Shown: positions 1 through 6,007 of the stretch, piece after piece
How the letters are laid out: each line of letters starts with the position of its first letter
Numbering within the stretch: position 1 is the first letter of the stretch
Assembly (NCBI GenBank): GCA_011620345.1
Contig: WOZJ01000017.1
Location: forward strand, 1 to 6,007
Source: Nitrospirota bacterium
GTDB taxonomy: Bacteria > UBA2233
Direction: 5' to 3'
Length of the DNA stretch: 6,007 nucleotides
Position numbers and translations under genes: made by a program
The notes under the pieces: model-generated
Databases searched by the model: none
What the model saw: only the letters and a program-made list of their open reading frames with translations
What the model was told of the DNA's origin: nothing

Positions 1-2
1 CT

Positions 3-1724
3 TCAGCCCTCCAACGGCCCCGTCGATACCCTAATACGGACGTGTGAGGCCGGATTCTTTGCGTCAATCAGCTGGATCGAGCAGGCCAAGCACGGGTCGA
101 ACGAATGGACCGTTCTTAATATCTCAACAGGCCGTTCTTGGTCTGCCACCGGAGTTCCCACAAGGGCGGCCTCGTAAGGCCCCGATTTTCCGTCGGCATT
201 TCTGGGGGCCGCGTTCCATGTTGTCGGAGCAATCGCTTGATAGTTTTGAATCTTTCCGCCCCTTATCACCACCCAGTGGGAGAGCATGCCGCGTGGGGCC
301 TCTAAAAAACCAAACCCCTGAATCTCGCCCTTGGGGAAGTTGGGGGCGTTAAACGATGCTGTATCGCCTTTGGCAATGTTGGCCACAAGCAAATCCATCG
401 AACGGCCGAGTTCTTCGTACATGAGGCCGCAGCGCAAAGCCCTGGCCAAGTGGCGGCCCAACGTGGAATCCAGCGCGCCCGGGGGAACATCCTTCCCGAG
501 CAATGCCTGAAGGAGGCCAACCGCGCCGTTGAGCCGCTTTTTTGCCGGCTCGTATCCGGACGCCAGCATGGCCCGAAGGTGCGACAAGGGGCCCACCTCG
601 GCAGGATGCCCTTGAAACGTGGGCGATTTGATCCAAGAGTAGCGCTCTCCGCCGTCCTCTTGGGTAAAGTTGGGATCCGTGTCTTCTTTGTAGGGATGGT
701 TTGCGCCGCGGCCCTTGTACCACGAATGGTCAACGGCCTCCTTGACGTTCTCCTCGAAAAAGGCGTCCTGAAACGAACGGATCGGGATGAATTCCGCCTT
801 ATCACCCTTGGGGATATACCCCCCTGGCATGGCAAATGCGCTACCTTTGGAGTTCGTCGGCATCTCCGGGACGCTCAAGAGCGGCAGGTTCGTCTTGCCT
901 AGTTCGAGCCACTCTGGGTACCTCGAGGCAATCACGCACACGTCGGGGATGTAGACTTGCTCGATGAATGCGCCCAACTCATCCACCAACGTCTTCATGA
1001 ACGCGATCCGTTCCATGTTGAGCGTGCTTTGGTTCTCTAAATTGACAGCGTTAGCCACGCCGCCAACCGCAAGGTTCTGGATGTGCGGAGTTTTACCGCC
1101 TAAAATGGCAACGATCTGGTTGGCCTTCCGCTGGATTTCGAGCGCTTGAAGGTAGTGGGCCACGGCCAAAAGGTTAATCTCCGGCTCGAGGCGCATGGCC
1201 GGATGCCCCCAGTACCCCCCCGAGAAAATCCCTAGCCGGCCGCTTTCCACGAGCCCGCTTAACCGGTCCTGAACAATCTTGAGGTCCGCCCTTCCATTCA
1301 ACGGCCAAGGGGAGAGCCCAAACGCCAACCGCTCGGCCTCGGCAGGGTCTGCCTTGAGGGCTTGAGTGACGTCTACCCAGTCGAGCGCGGAGAGGTGGTA
1401 GAAATGCACGATGTGGTCGTGGACGGCATGCGCTGCCGTAATGATATTGCGGATATGCTGGGCGTTTTCTGGAACCTCCAGTTTCAGCGCGTTCTCGACG
1501 GCACGAACAGAGGCAATGGCATGCACCGTGGTGCACACGCCGCATATGCGTTGCGTGAAAATCCAAGCCTCTCTCGGGTCTCGGCCCTTCAAAATGGTCT
1601 CAATTCCTCGAAACATTTGACCCGAAGCACGCGCCTCGGAAACGTTGCCGCCTTCCATCGTGCATTCGATCCTAAGGTGCCCCTCGATTCGCGTGACGGG
1701 GTCGATCACGATACGTTTGGCCAT
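3..1724 (-). CDS. hybC: [NiFe]-hydrogenase large (catalytic) subunit, Hyb type
   Basis: This 573-residue protein is the H2-activating subunit, which works in the periplasm bound to the small subunit. Near the N terminus it has the family motif IDPVTRIEGH (Glu14 in RIEGH) and the L1 nickel-binding motif RICGVC (Cys61, Cys64). Near the C terminus it has APRG (Arg478, the canopy arginine position) and the L2 motif DPCLAC (Cys545, Cys548). Its length and whole-chain similarity match Escherichia coli HybC (about 567 residues). It has no signal peptide, as expected, because it is exported piggyback on the Tat-bearing small subunit. The ATG follows AGGAGAG at a good spacing, 35 bases after hybB. The oddity is residue 551: Gln stands where nearly all group 1 enzymes have His, just before the cleaved tail. 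The tail is 22 residues, longer than the 15 of E. coli HybC. The assignment is very secure. Confidence 0.97.
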   Translation of the reverse strand: MAKRIVIDPVTRIEGHLRIECTMEGGNVSEARASGQMFRGIETILKGRDPREAWIFTQRICGVCTTVHAIASVRAVENALKLEVPENAQHIRNIITAAHAVHDHIVHFYHLSALDWVDVTQALKADPAEAERLAFGLSPWPLNGRADLKIVQDRLSGLVESGRLGIFSGGYWGHPAMRLEPEINLLAVAHYLQALEIQRKANQIVAILGGKTPHIQNLAVGGVANAVNLENQSTLNMERIAFMKTLVDELGAFIEQVYIPDVCVIASRYPEWLELGKTNLPLLSVPEMPTNSKGSAFAMPGGYIPKGDKAEFIPIRSFQDAFFEENVKEAVDHSWYKGRGANHPYKEDTDPNFTQEDGGERYSWIKSPTFQGHPAEVGPLSHLRAMLASGYEPAKKRLNGAVGLLQALLGKDVPPGALDSTLGRHLARALRCGLMYEELGRSMDLLVANIAKGDTASFNAPNFPKGEIQGFGFLEAPRGMLSHWVVIRGGKIQNYQAIAPTTWNAAPRNADGKSGPYEAALVGTPVADQERPVEILRTVHSFDPCLACSIQLIDAKNPASHVRIRVSTGPLEG

Positions 1725-1759
1725 TATGCTCTCCTAATGACTATAGTTACCGCTTGAAT

Positions 1760-2947
1760 TTATTTCTCCGAGGAAGCCAATACAGGCCTCGAGGCCGGCA
1801 AGATGGGGAAGAAATGGATAGCGGCGAGGTACAGCACGACCTCCATCCCAATCAGCCCGATGACGACGAGGATCTCCAAGAAGGAAGGGAAGTAACGCCA
1901 AGGAACATGCGCATTGTAGGCAAACCAGTACGTGTTGAACCGGTAGAGGGCGCTCGCGGCAATGAACAGTATGGCGGCCACGAACTGCCAACCAGCATTG
2001 TTGCGACGCTCCTTGTTTGCAACGATCCATATAGGGGCCACGTACAACGCATTTTCTACGACGAAAAGCATTCCGGGCCATCCCTCGAGCGCTTCAGCCC
2101 ATAGGCCTCGAAACGTGAGGTCTTCCAAGCGCACAAAAAGGTAGAACAGGGACAACCATGCCGCGATTCCGCTCAAGCGCCCCAACGTCCGCACCTCAAA
2201 CGGGGTACCATACAGGCTTGATGTAAGATAGCACTCGATCACCACGGCTCCGTAACCCATAAGGATGGCTGAAATGAGGAAATAAGCGGGGAATAATATG
2301 CTCTGCCAGAGCGGATGCACCTTATGACCCGCGATAATCAACAAAGAACCAAGAGAGCTTTGGTGCATAATGGGCAAAAGCATACCCAGAGCTAGAACAA
2401 CGAAAAGCAACCGATAGAGCCAACGCTCCAAGATATTTGGCCTGATGCGGTACCCTAGGATCACCTTCCGCTCCAACATAGCCGGCACGAGCTCGATCCA
2501 AAGGATCAGCGTATACGCCATAATGCAAAGTGCCACCTCGAAAAGCACGGAGTTGAACTGCCAATGGCTTGGCATAAACAAATGGTACACGTTGCCGTAG
2601 CGGCCGAGGTCCAAGATAACGGAAAAACCGGCGAACGAATACCCAAGGGCACCCGTCAAGATGGCGGGACGCATCAGGGAGGAAAACTCTCGCTTGTCTA
2701 AAGCATATACAAGAAGTGCCAACCCAAACCCTCCGCAGCCCAAGCCCGTACCGACGAGAACATCCCAAGTAATCCAAAGCCCCCATGGATGGCCATCGTT
2801 GAGGTTTGTCGAAAACCCAAGGCCAAAGAAAAGCCGCAATAAAATCGCAAGGGCCCCCGTAGAGGCTATGGCCAAGGCCGCAGCAAAAGCCTTGTTCCAA
2901 AGTGGGCCAGGGCTAGGTTCGTAGCTATAAGTCGCGCCTTTTTGCAT
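1760..2947 (-). CDS. hybB: Hydrogenase cytochrome-b-like integral membrane subunit, NrfD/PsrC/HybB family
   Basis: This 395-residue membrane protein matches E. coli HybB in length. It shows about ten hydrophobic segments, roughly at residues 20-42, 57-82, 91-112, 128-150, 168-190, 208-235, 250-270, 284-305, 313-335 and 348-372. Sequence hallmarks of the family include the stretch HPWGLWITWDVLVG and the conserved Trp/Glu-rich loops. It carries no heme-ligand pattern of the HyaC/HydC type. In the family this subunit binds quinone and takes electrons from the FeS subunit HybA; in E. coli Hyd-2 it is linked to proton movement. The ATG follows AAGGAGGA and lies two bases after the hybA stop, so the two genes are almost certainly translationally coupled. 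The function is secure as a family assignment. Proton pumping here is inference. Confidence 0.94.
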   Translation of the reverse strand: MQKGATYSYEPSPGPLWNKAFAAALAIASTGALAILLRLFFGLGFSTNLNDGHPWGLWITWDVLVGTGLGCGGFGLALLVYALDKREFSSLMRPAILTGALGYSFAGFSVILDLGRYGNVYHLFMPSHWQFNSVLFEVALCIMAYTLILWIELVPAMLERKVILGYRIRPNILERWLYRLLFVVLALGMLLPIMHQSSLGSLLIIAGHKVHPLWQSILFPAYFLISAILMGYGAVVIECYLTSSLYGTPFEVRTLGRLSGIAAWLSLFYLFVRLEDLTFRGLWAEALEGWPGMLFVVENALYVAPIWIVANKERRNNAGWQFVAAILFIAASALYRFNTYWFAYNAHVPWRYFPSFLEILVVIGLIGMEVVLYLAAIHFFPILPASRPVLASSEK

Positions 2948-2949
2948 AG

Positions 2950-3816
2950 TTACTCCTCCTTGCCCTTTTGAAGATTCCTTCGTGCTATAAAGGCAAACAG
3001 CGCGAAAAGAAAGATGGGCATGCCAAACCCTTTGTAGGTGGTATGCATGATCGTCTCGGACAGGGTTGCCGAGGAAACATCTGGAAGGTCGGGAAGTCCC
3101 AGCTTCTCAAAAGGCAGGGCCGACAAAAAGATGACCTGCGTACCCCCGCCTTCCTTCTCGCCGTATACCTTTGGATAGTATGCGCCAGGAGCCGCTTTGA
3201 GTCGTGCGTGGGCCTCTTGAAGGAGTTTTTGCACCCCGCCAAACTGGATCGCCCCGGTTGGACAGGCGCTGCTACAGCCAGGTTTTTCGCCTTTTGCAAG
3301 AAGATGGTCGCAGAGCTGGCATTTGACAATCTTGCCGTAAGCACTCCCCCATTCAAACTTAGGGACGTTGAACGGGCAAGCGACCATGCAGTAACGGCAG
3401 CCGATGCAAGTTCCGGCGTCGTAGTGGACAACCCCCGTTTTCGGCTCTTTCGTTAAAGCCTTTACCGGACAAGCGGAGACGCATGCCGGGTCAACGCAGT
3501 GCATACACGATTGTCGAACAAAGGAATGGCGGCCCCCCTCCTTGTAAAGCGCGATGACGTTGCGCGTGCTTGCGGACAGCCCAAGGGGGGCATCCCAAAG
3601 GTGGTCCGGGTCGCTGAACTCTGGAGGCATGCCGTTGACCTCTTTGCAAGCGATCACGCAAGCCTGGCAACCTACGCATTTCGTCGCGTCGTAAAGCAGG
3701 CCGAGCGCCCCTGGAGAAAGAGCCTTGTCCTGCCTGGCATTGGCAAAACTCGGTGCCGATAACGCACCCCCTCCGATGGCCAAAGTCTGTAAAAACCCTC
3801 GCCTATTCATCCTCAT
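2950..3816 (-). CDS. hybA: Hydrogenase electron-transfer FeS subunit with Tat signal and C-terminal membrane anchor
   Basis: This 288-residue ferredoxin-like protein links the small subunit to HybB. The N terminus is a Tat signal (NRRGFLQTL at residues 4-12, then a hydrophobic AIGGGAL stretch and a likely cleavage after A-N-A near 27). Sixteen cysteines form four [4Fe-4S] ligand sets: 47/50/53/57, 104/107/112/116, 137/140/143/147 and 166/169/181/185. A hydrophobic segment at about 264-278 followed by Arg-Arg is a C-terminal anchor, as in E. coli HybA. I chose the ATG at 3816 because AAGGGGGG lies 8 bases upstream and the Tat motif follows directly. A longer ATG start at 3858 lacks a ribosome binding site and would add 14 basic residues. 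The ATG six bases downstream is also possible. The start overlaps the end of the small-subunit gene by 14 bases. Confidence 0.95.
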   Translation of the reverse strand: MRMNRRGFLQTLAIGGGALSAPSFANARQDKALSPGALGLLYDATKCVGCQACVIACKEVNGMPPEFSDPDHLWDAPLGLSASTRNVIALYKEGGRHSFVRQSCMHCVDPACVSACPVKALTKEPKTGVVHYDAGTCIGCRYCMVACPFNVPKFEWGSAYGKIVKCQLCDHLLAKGEKPGCSSACPTGAIQFGGVQKLLQEAHARLKAAPGAYYPKVYGEKEGGGTQVIFLSALPFEKLGLPDLPDVSSATLSETIMHTTYKGFGMPIFLFALFAFIARRNLQKGKEE

Positions 3817-4963
3817 GCGCACCGCCCCCCTTCGGTTTATCCGCGCCCTCTTTACCATCTGTTGCTTTGAAGAGGCGATTAGTCAGCGCATAGCCGGCAC
3901 CTATCGCCCCGCCAAATGCTACCCCCCCGAGCGCGGCAGTCAAGGGTGTCACCCCTTCGCCCCTCGGTTCAAAGACATGGGGATAGAACGCAGGAGGGGT
4001 AAAGCGTTGGATATCCGCCCTCTGGAACATGGGCTTCTCAAACCCTACGCCCGATTCCGTACACCCAAAGCAAGGATGGCCGATACTAATGGGGGATGCT
4101 TCAACATCGCCAAACTTGACAACCTGGCAGTTGGCGAACGTCTCCGGCCCTTTGCATCCCAGCTTGTACAGGCAAAACCCTTTCCTGTGGCCATCGTCCC
4201 CAAAAGCCTTGGCAAACCTGCCGGCATCAAAGTGTGGCCTGCGCTCGCAGTTCTCGTGAATAAGCCTGCCATAGGCGAATTTTGGCCTATTGTGCGCGTC
4301 AAGCTCCGGCAGCTTCCCAAACGTCGCAAAATAAAGAACGGTCGACAAAAAATTGTAAGGATTGGGCGGACAGCCTGGAATATTCACGACCGGCCTTCCC
4401 TCCAGAATCGAGCCGACACTCTTAGCCCCCGTAGGGTTCGGGCCTGCTGAAGGAATGCCACCCCACGAAGCGCACGAGCCGATGGCGATAACGGCCAGCG
4501 CCTTGGGGGCAACCTCGTTGAGCAAGTCCACGCCCGCTTGCTCGTTGATGCGAACGTAAACCCCCTTGTCCGCAAGGGGGATAGCCCCCTCGGCAACCAG
4601 CACAAACCGGCCCGCGTCACGGTTGAGCGTCTCTTTCAGCGCGGCCTCGGCCTGAATTCCCGCGCCGGCATTCAGCGTCTCGTGGTACTCGAGCGAGATG
4701 ATCTCAAAAATCAGCTTTTCGAGCGTCGGGTGGGTTGATCGAAGGAGCGACTCCGTGCAACCAGTACATCCCTGAAAAGAAAGCCAGACAACGGGTAATC
4801 TGCCTCCTTGCTCGATGGCACGGGCTATTTTAGGAGCCATCGAAGCGGGCATTCCTAACGCAGCCGCGACACATCCGCAAAACTTGATGAACTGACGCCT
4901 GGAAAGGTCGGCAAGCGGCTTGCCACTGCCTGAGTTGTAAGAAAATTTTTTCGCTGTAGCCAT
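3803..4963 (-). CDS. hybO: [NiFe]-hydrogenase small subunit, Tat-exported, membrane-anchored, standard O2-sensitive cluster ligands
   Basis: This 386-residue protein carries the FeS relay from the NiFe site. It has the Tat motif SRRQFIKFCG (21-30). Proximal [4Fe-4S] ligands are Cys66, Cys69, Cys164 and Cys198. Distal ligands are His236, Cys239, Cys264 and Cys270. Medial [3Fe-4S] ligands are Cys279, Cys298 and Cys301, with Pro291 where a fourth Cys would sit. Gly68 and Gly169 occupy the two extra-cysteine positions of O2-tolerant enzymes such as HyaA. A hydrophobic helix near 343-361 is the C-terminal anchor, followed by a charged tail of about 20 residues. The ATG at 4963 has AGGAGGG just upstream. 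An in-frame TTG at 4990 was rejected because it would place this ribosome binding site inside the gene. The start is 120 bases after hybD. Confidence 0.96.
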   Translation of the reverse strand: MATAKKFSYNSGSGKPLADLSRRQFIKFCGCVAAALGMPASMAPKIARAIEQGGRLPVVWLSFQGCTGCTESLLRSTHPTLEKLIFEIISLEYHETLNAGAGIQAEAALKETLNRDAGRFVLVAEGAIPLADKGVYVRINEQAGVDLLNEVAPKALAVIAIGSCASWGGIPSAGPNPTGAKSVGSILEGRPVVNIPGCPPNPYNFLSTVLYFATFGKLPELDAHNRPKFAYGRLIHENCERRPHFDAGRFAKAFGDDGHRKGFCLYKLGCKGPETFANCQVVKFGDVEASPISIGHPCFGCTESGVGFEKPMFQRADIQRFTPPAFYPHVFEPRGEGVTPLTAALGGVAFGGAIGAGYALTNRLFKATDGKEGADKPKGGGAHEDE

Positions 4964-5083
4964 GCGTGCCCTCCTACGAATGCAAATCAAAGCGTTTTTC
5001 CGCGCCTTCCAAAACGACCGATACGCCGTAGCATTACGGACCGCTGGAACCGAAAGTCGACCACAGGGGACCTTGTCGATTCT
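4964..5083 (-). other. hybD-hybO intergenic spacer with two small hairpins
   Basis: This 120-base gap is the longest within the operon. It contains a perfect inverted repeat CCGTA-GCAT-TACGG (5026-5039) and, on the minus strand, a six-base-pair stem AAGGCG/CGCTTT with an eight-base loop (5008-4989). The strong ribosome binding site of the small subunit (AGGAGGG, about 4970-4976) closes it. Neither stem is followed by a T-run in the operon direction, so a terminator is not indicated. No clear promoter hexamers are visible. The stems may affect mRNA processing or the relative expression of protease and structural genes; that is inference. Confidence 0.3.
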
Positions 5084-5554
5084 TCATAGGGCCTTCATGA
5101 GCCACCCCCTAAGAATCCCTACCGCTTTCTCAAGAACCTTTTTCAATCCCAGTCGAACCTCTTCACTCAAGGGGTCTCCAAGCCTAAGGCTCTTGGGTTG
5201 TATCCCCAAAAGAACGGCTTCTTTTGGAACATGCCCCAACAGCTCGAGCAACCCTAAAACCTCTTCAAACCCTGCCTGGTGGGGGGATAGCTTTGGCCCA
5301 ACGCCTAAGGGGATGCACATCGGGTCGAACGTACCCACCTCGCCCGGCCTTTCCCCAAAGTCTACGGCATCGAGTATGAGCAGTTTTTCCTTGTTTTCCA
5401 GGTAAGGAAGGAGATATACCCCTTGAGTGCCTCCGTCTATGAACTCAACCTCTTCTTGAGGCCCCACGACTTTCTCGAGTTGCCCTAAGACGACAAGGCC
5501 TGCTCCGTCATCGCCCAAAAGAGGGTTGCCAAGGCCCAGGACAAGGATACTCAC
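5084..5554 (-). CDS. hybD: Hydrogenase maturation endopeptidase (HybD/HyaD, peptidase M52 family)
   Basis: This 156-residue cytoplasmic protease should cleave the C-terminal tail of the large subunit once nickel is inserted. It opens with the family signature ILVLGLGNPLLGDDG (residues 3-17) and has LILDAVDFG (59-67) and LSPHQAGFEEVL (89-100). The three nickel-sensing residues of E. coli HybD (Glu16, Asp62, His93) correspond to Asp16, Asp62 and His92, so the site looks intact. Length is close to E. coli HybD (164). The start is a GTG; an in-frame TAG lies eight codons upstream and no ATG fits. Its ribosome binding site is poor (only AGG two bases before the GTG), unlike the other genes here. 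It is the first gene of the operon, an uncommon place for this protease, which usually follows the large subunit. Confidence 0.93.
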   Translation of the reverse strand: MSILVLGLGNPLLGDDGAGLVVLGQLEKVVGPQEEVEFIDGGTQGVYLLPYLENKEKLLILDAVDFGERPGEVGTFDPMCIPLGVGPKLSPHQAGFEEVLGLLELLGHVPKEAVLLGIQPKSLRLGDPLSEEVRLGLKKVLEKAVGILRGWLMKAL

Positions 5555-5575
5555 GCCTGTTTGGCCAAATGGAGC

Positions 5576-5638
5576 CTAATGGGCTTCCAGCCTGCACACT
5601 GCGTTCTTGGATCTCCTTATGCCAAGGTTAACTCGCAT
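5576..5638 (-). CDS. Possible 20-residue leader ORF upstream of hybD
   Basis: An ATG at 5638 is preceded seven bases away by GAGGAG (5651-5646), a much better ribosome binding site than the one before hybD. The frame encodes a basic 20-residue peptide (starting MRVNLGIRRS, with one Cys) and stops with TAG at 5576, 21 bases before the hybD GTG. An in-frame ATG at 5653 would extend it by five residues but overlaps the ribosome binding site. It has no recognisable domain and no run of one amino acid typical of attenuation peptides. It may couple translation into hybD, or be chance. Confidence 0.28.
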   Translation of the reverse strand: MRVNLGIRRSKNAVCRLEAH

Positions 5639-5700
5639 GGTATTACTCCTCATCTTGCATAAAACCCATAAAAGGTATCCTACCCGTACAAAAGTTCGGA

Positions 5701-5724
5701 GCATACCCCCTAGTCGGGACATGC
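5701..5724 (-). repeat. Inverted repeat in the hybD leader (predicted RNA hairpin)
   Basis: On the minus strand GCATGTCCC and GGGGGTATGC can pair as a nine-base-pair stem (seven Watson-Crick pairs, two G-U) around a six-base loop GACTAG. It has no T-run after it in the direction of the operon, so it is not a simple terminator. It could stabilise the leader, act as an operator, or be part of a regulatory RNA fold. I recognise no known riboswitch class. Confidence 0.35.
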
Positions 5725-5734
5725 CTCGCTAAAG

Positions 5735-5778
5735 AGCTAAAGGGCCCTGATAACATGGCCTCCCTCCCTAGCTTTTTT
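5735..5778. repeat. Imperfect inverted repeat with a T-tract on the plus strand
   Basis: On the plus strand AGCTA-AA-GGG (5735-5744) pairs with CCCTAGCT (5766-5773), eight base pairs with a two-base bulge and a loop of about 21 bases, followed by six T (5773-5778). Read on the plus strand it resembles a weak Rho-independent terminator, but no plus-strand gene leads into it. Read in the operon direction it is a second leader stem without a T-tract after it. Its function is unknown. Confidence 0.25.
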
Positions 5779-5832
5779 AGAGGACACCCCAGATGCCGAG
5801 CTTATGATTTTCAAGTTAAAAAGTATTTTAAA

Positions 5833-5861
5833 GATATACACTGAACTCCACTTTTTGTCAA
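5833..5861 (-). promoter_or_regulatory. Probable sigma70-type promoter for the hydrogenase operon
   Basis: Reading on the minus strand, a perfect TTGACA -35 hexamer (5861-5856) is followed by a 17-base spacer and TATATC (5838-5833), four of six matches to the -10 consensus. It lies in an AT-rich stretch upstream of hybD and points towards the operon. Transcription would begin near 5826, giving a leader of about 270 nt. I saw no competing promoter of similar quality closer to hybD. The hexamers are observed; activity is inference. Confidence 0.5.
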
Positions 5862-6007
5862 TGCATAAAATACGTATACCTTTCTCCTTTTCGCGACCAA
5901 GGCGACAACGGTAAGTCTGAATCTAAAGATCCGTGTAAGACTTCATCTGGACCTGTGTTTTACTCATGTTTTTTAGTAATCTACTAATATCTCGACAATG
6001 CAGGAAA
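5862..6007. other. AT-rich upstream region without a supported gene
   Basis: Together with the leader (5555-5832) this makes 453 bases without a substantial gene. All three minus-strand frames entering from the right edge meet a stop by 5923, and the plus strand has only very short frames without ribosome binding sites. An eight-base palindrome ATACGTAT (5870-5877) sits just upstream of the proposed -35 box and could be an operator. I see no clear FNR-type (TTGAT-N4-ATCAA) site, no sigma54 promoter and no tRNA or other RNA gene. Confidence 0.4.
5973..5987. repeat. Perfect short palindrome upstream of the operon promoter
   Basis: TTAGTA and TACTAA are exact inverted repeats separated by three bases. 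The element is about 110 bases upstream of the proposed -35 box. It is the size of a transcription factor half-site pair but is also the kind of match that arises easily in AT-rich DNA. Neither side has a T-run suited to a terminator. Confidence 0.2.

Noticed and set aside
302-902. Open frames of 124-177 codons overlapping the large-subunit gene on both strands
   Set aside because: They are shadows of hybC. Their products are Arg/Pro-rich, have no domain features and lie over a highly conserved coding sequence.
3817-3858. Longer hybA start at the ATG at 3858
   Set aside because: It lacks a ribosome binding site, puts 14 extra basic residues before the Tat motif and deepens the overlap with the small-subunit gene. 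The ATG at 3816 has AAGGGGGG at a good distance.
3725-4450. A 241-codon plus-strand open frame opposite hybO and hybA
   Set aside because: It spans the antisense of two unmistakable genes, shows no recognisable motif and has no ribosome binding site or promoter. It reflects codon bias of the real genes.
4964-4990. Longer small-subunit start at the TTG at 4990
   Set aside because: The strong AGGAGGG site would then lie inside the gene, and it fits the ATG at 4963 exactly.
5735-5778. Rho-independent terminator on the plus strand
   Set aside because: The stem is bulged with a long loop and no plus-strand transcript leads into it, so it is listed only as an inverted repeat.
5965-6007. Possible end of an upstream gene or start of a divergent gene at the right edge
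   Set aside because: Minus-strand frames give at most 27 residues before a stop, and plus-strand starts there lack ribosome binding sites. The stretch is too short to support either.
1-6007. CRISPR array, insertion sequence, tRNA or rRNA
   Set aside because: No regularly spaced direct repeats, transposase frames, terminal repeats or RNA-gene signatures were seen anywhere in the window.

Overview
The window holds a compact [NiFe]-hydrogenase operon of the membrane-bound, respiratory Hyb (hydrogenase-2) type. Every convincing gene is on the minus strand, so transcription runs from right to left. In transcription order the genes are: a hydrogenase maturation endopeptidase (hybD-like, 5554-5084), the Tat-exported small subunit (hybO-like, 4963-3803), a periplasmic four-cluster ferredoxin subunit (hybA-like, 3816-2950), a ten-helix NrfD-family membrane subunit (hybB-like, 2947-1760) and the catalytic large subunit (hybC-like, 1724-3). 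The large subunit is complete; its TGA stop lies at the very left edge of the window.

The organism is a bacterium whose hydrogenase is exported by Tat and coupled to a membrane quinone pool. The sequence does not identify the lineage. The coding part is of moderate GC content, and most starts have strong AGGAGG-like ribosome binding sites.

The proteins form one complex. The large subunit carries the NiFe(CN)2CO site (Cys61, Cys64, Cys545, Cys548). The small subunit passes electrons through proximal, medial and distal FeS clusters to HybA. HybA passes them to HybB, which exchanges them with quinone. The small subunit has the ordinary four-cysteine proximal cluster ligands, with Gly at both positions that are Cys in O2-tolerant enzymes. 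A standard, oxygen-sensitive hydrogenase is therefore expected. HybD should remove the C-terminal tail of the large subunit after nickel insertion.

The right-hand 450 bases (5555-6007) have no substantial gene. They look like the control region: a minus-strand sigma70-type promoter (TTGACA, 17-base spacer, TATATC) around 5833-5861, then a leader of about 270 nt with two inverted repeats and a possible tiny ORF with a good ribosome binding site just before hybD.

I see no new multi-gene system. The points worth a second look are: the conserved His/Arg at the large-subunit cleavage site is Gln (Q551); the protease gene comes first in the operon instead of after the large subunit; and hybD has a long structured leader.
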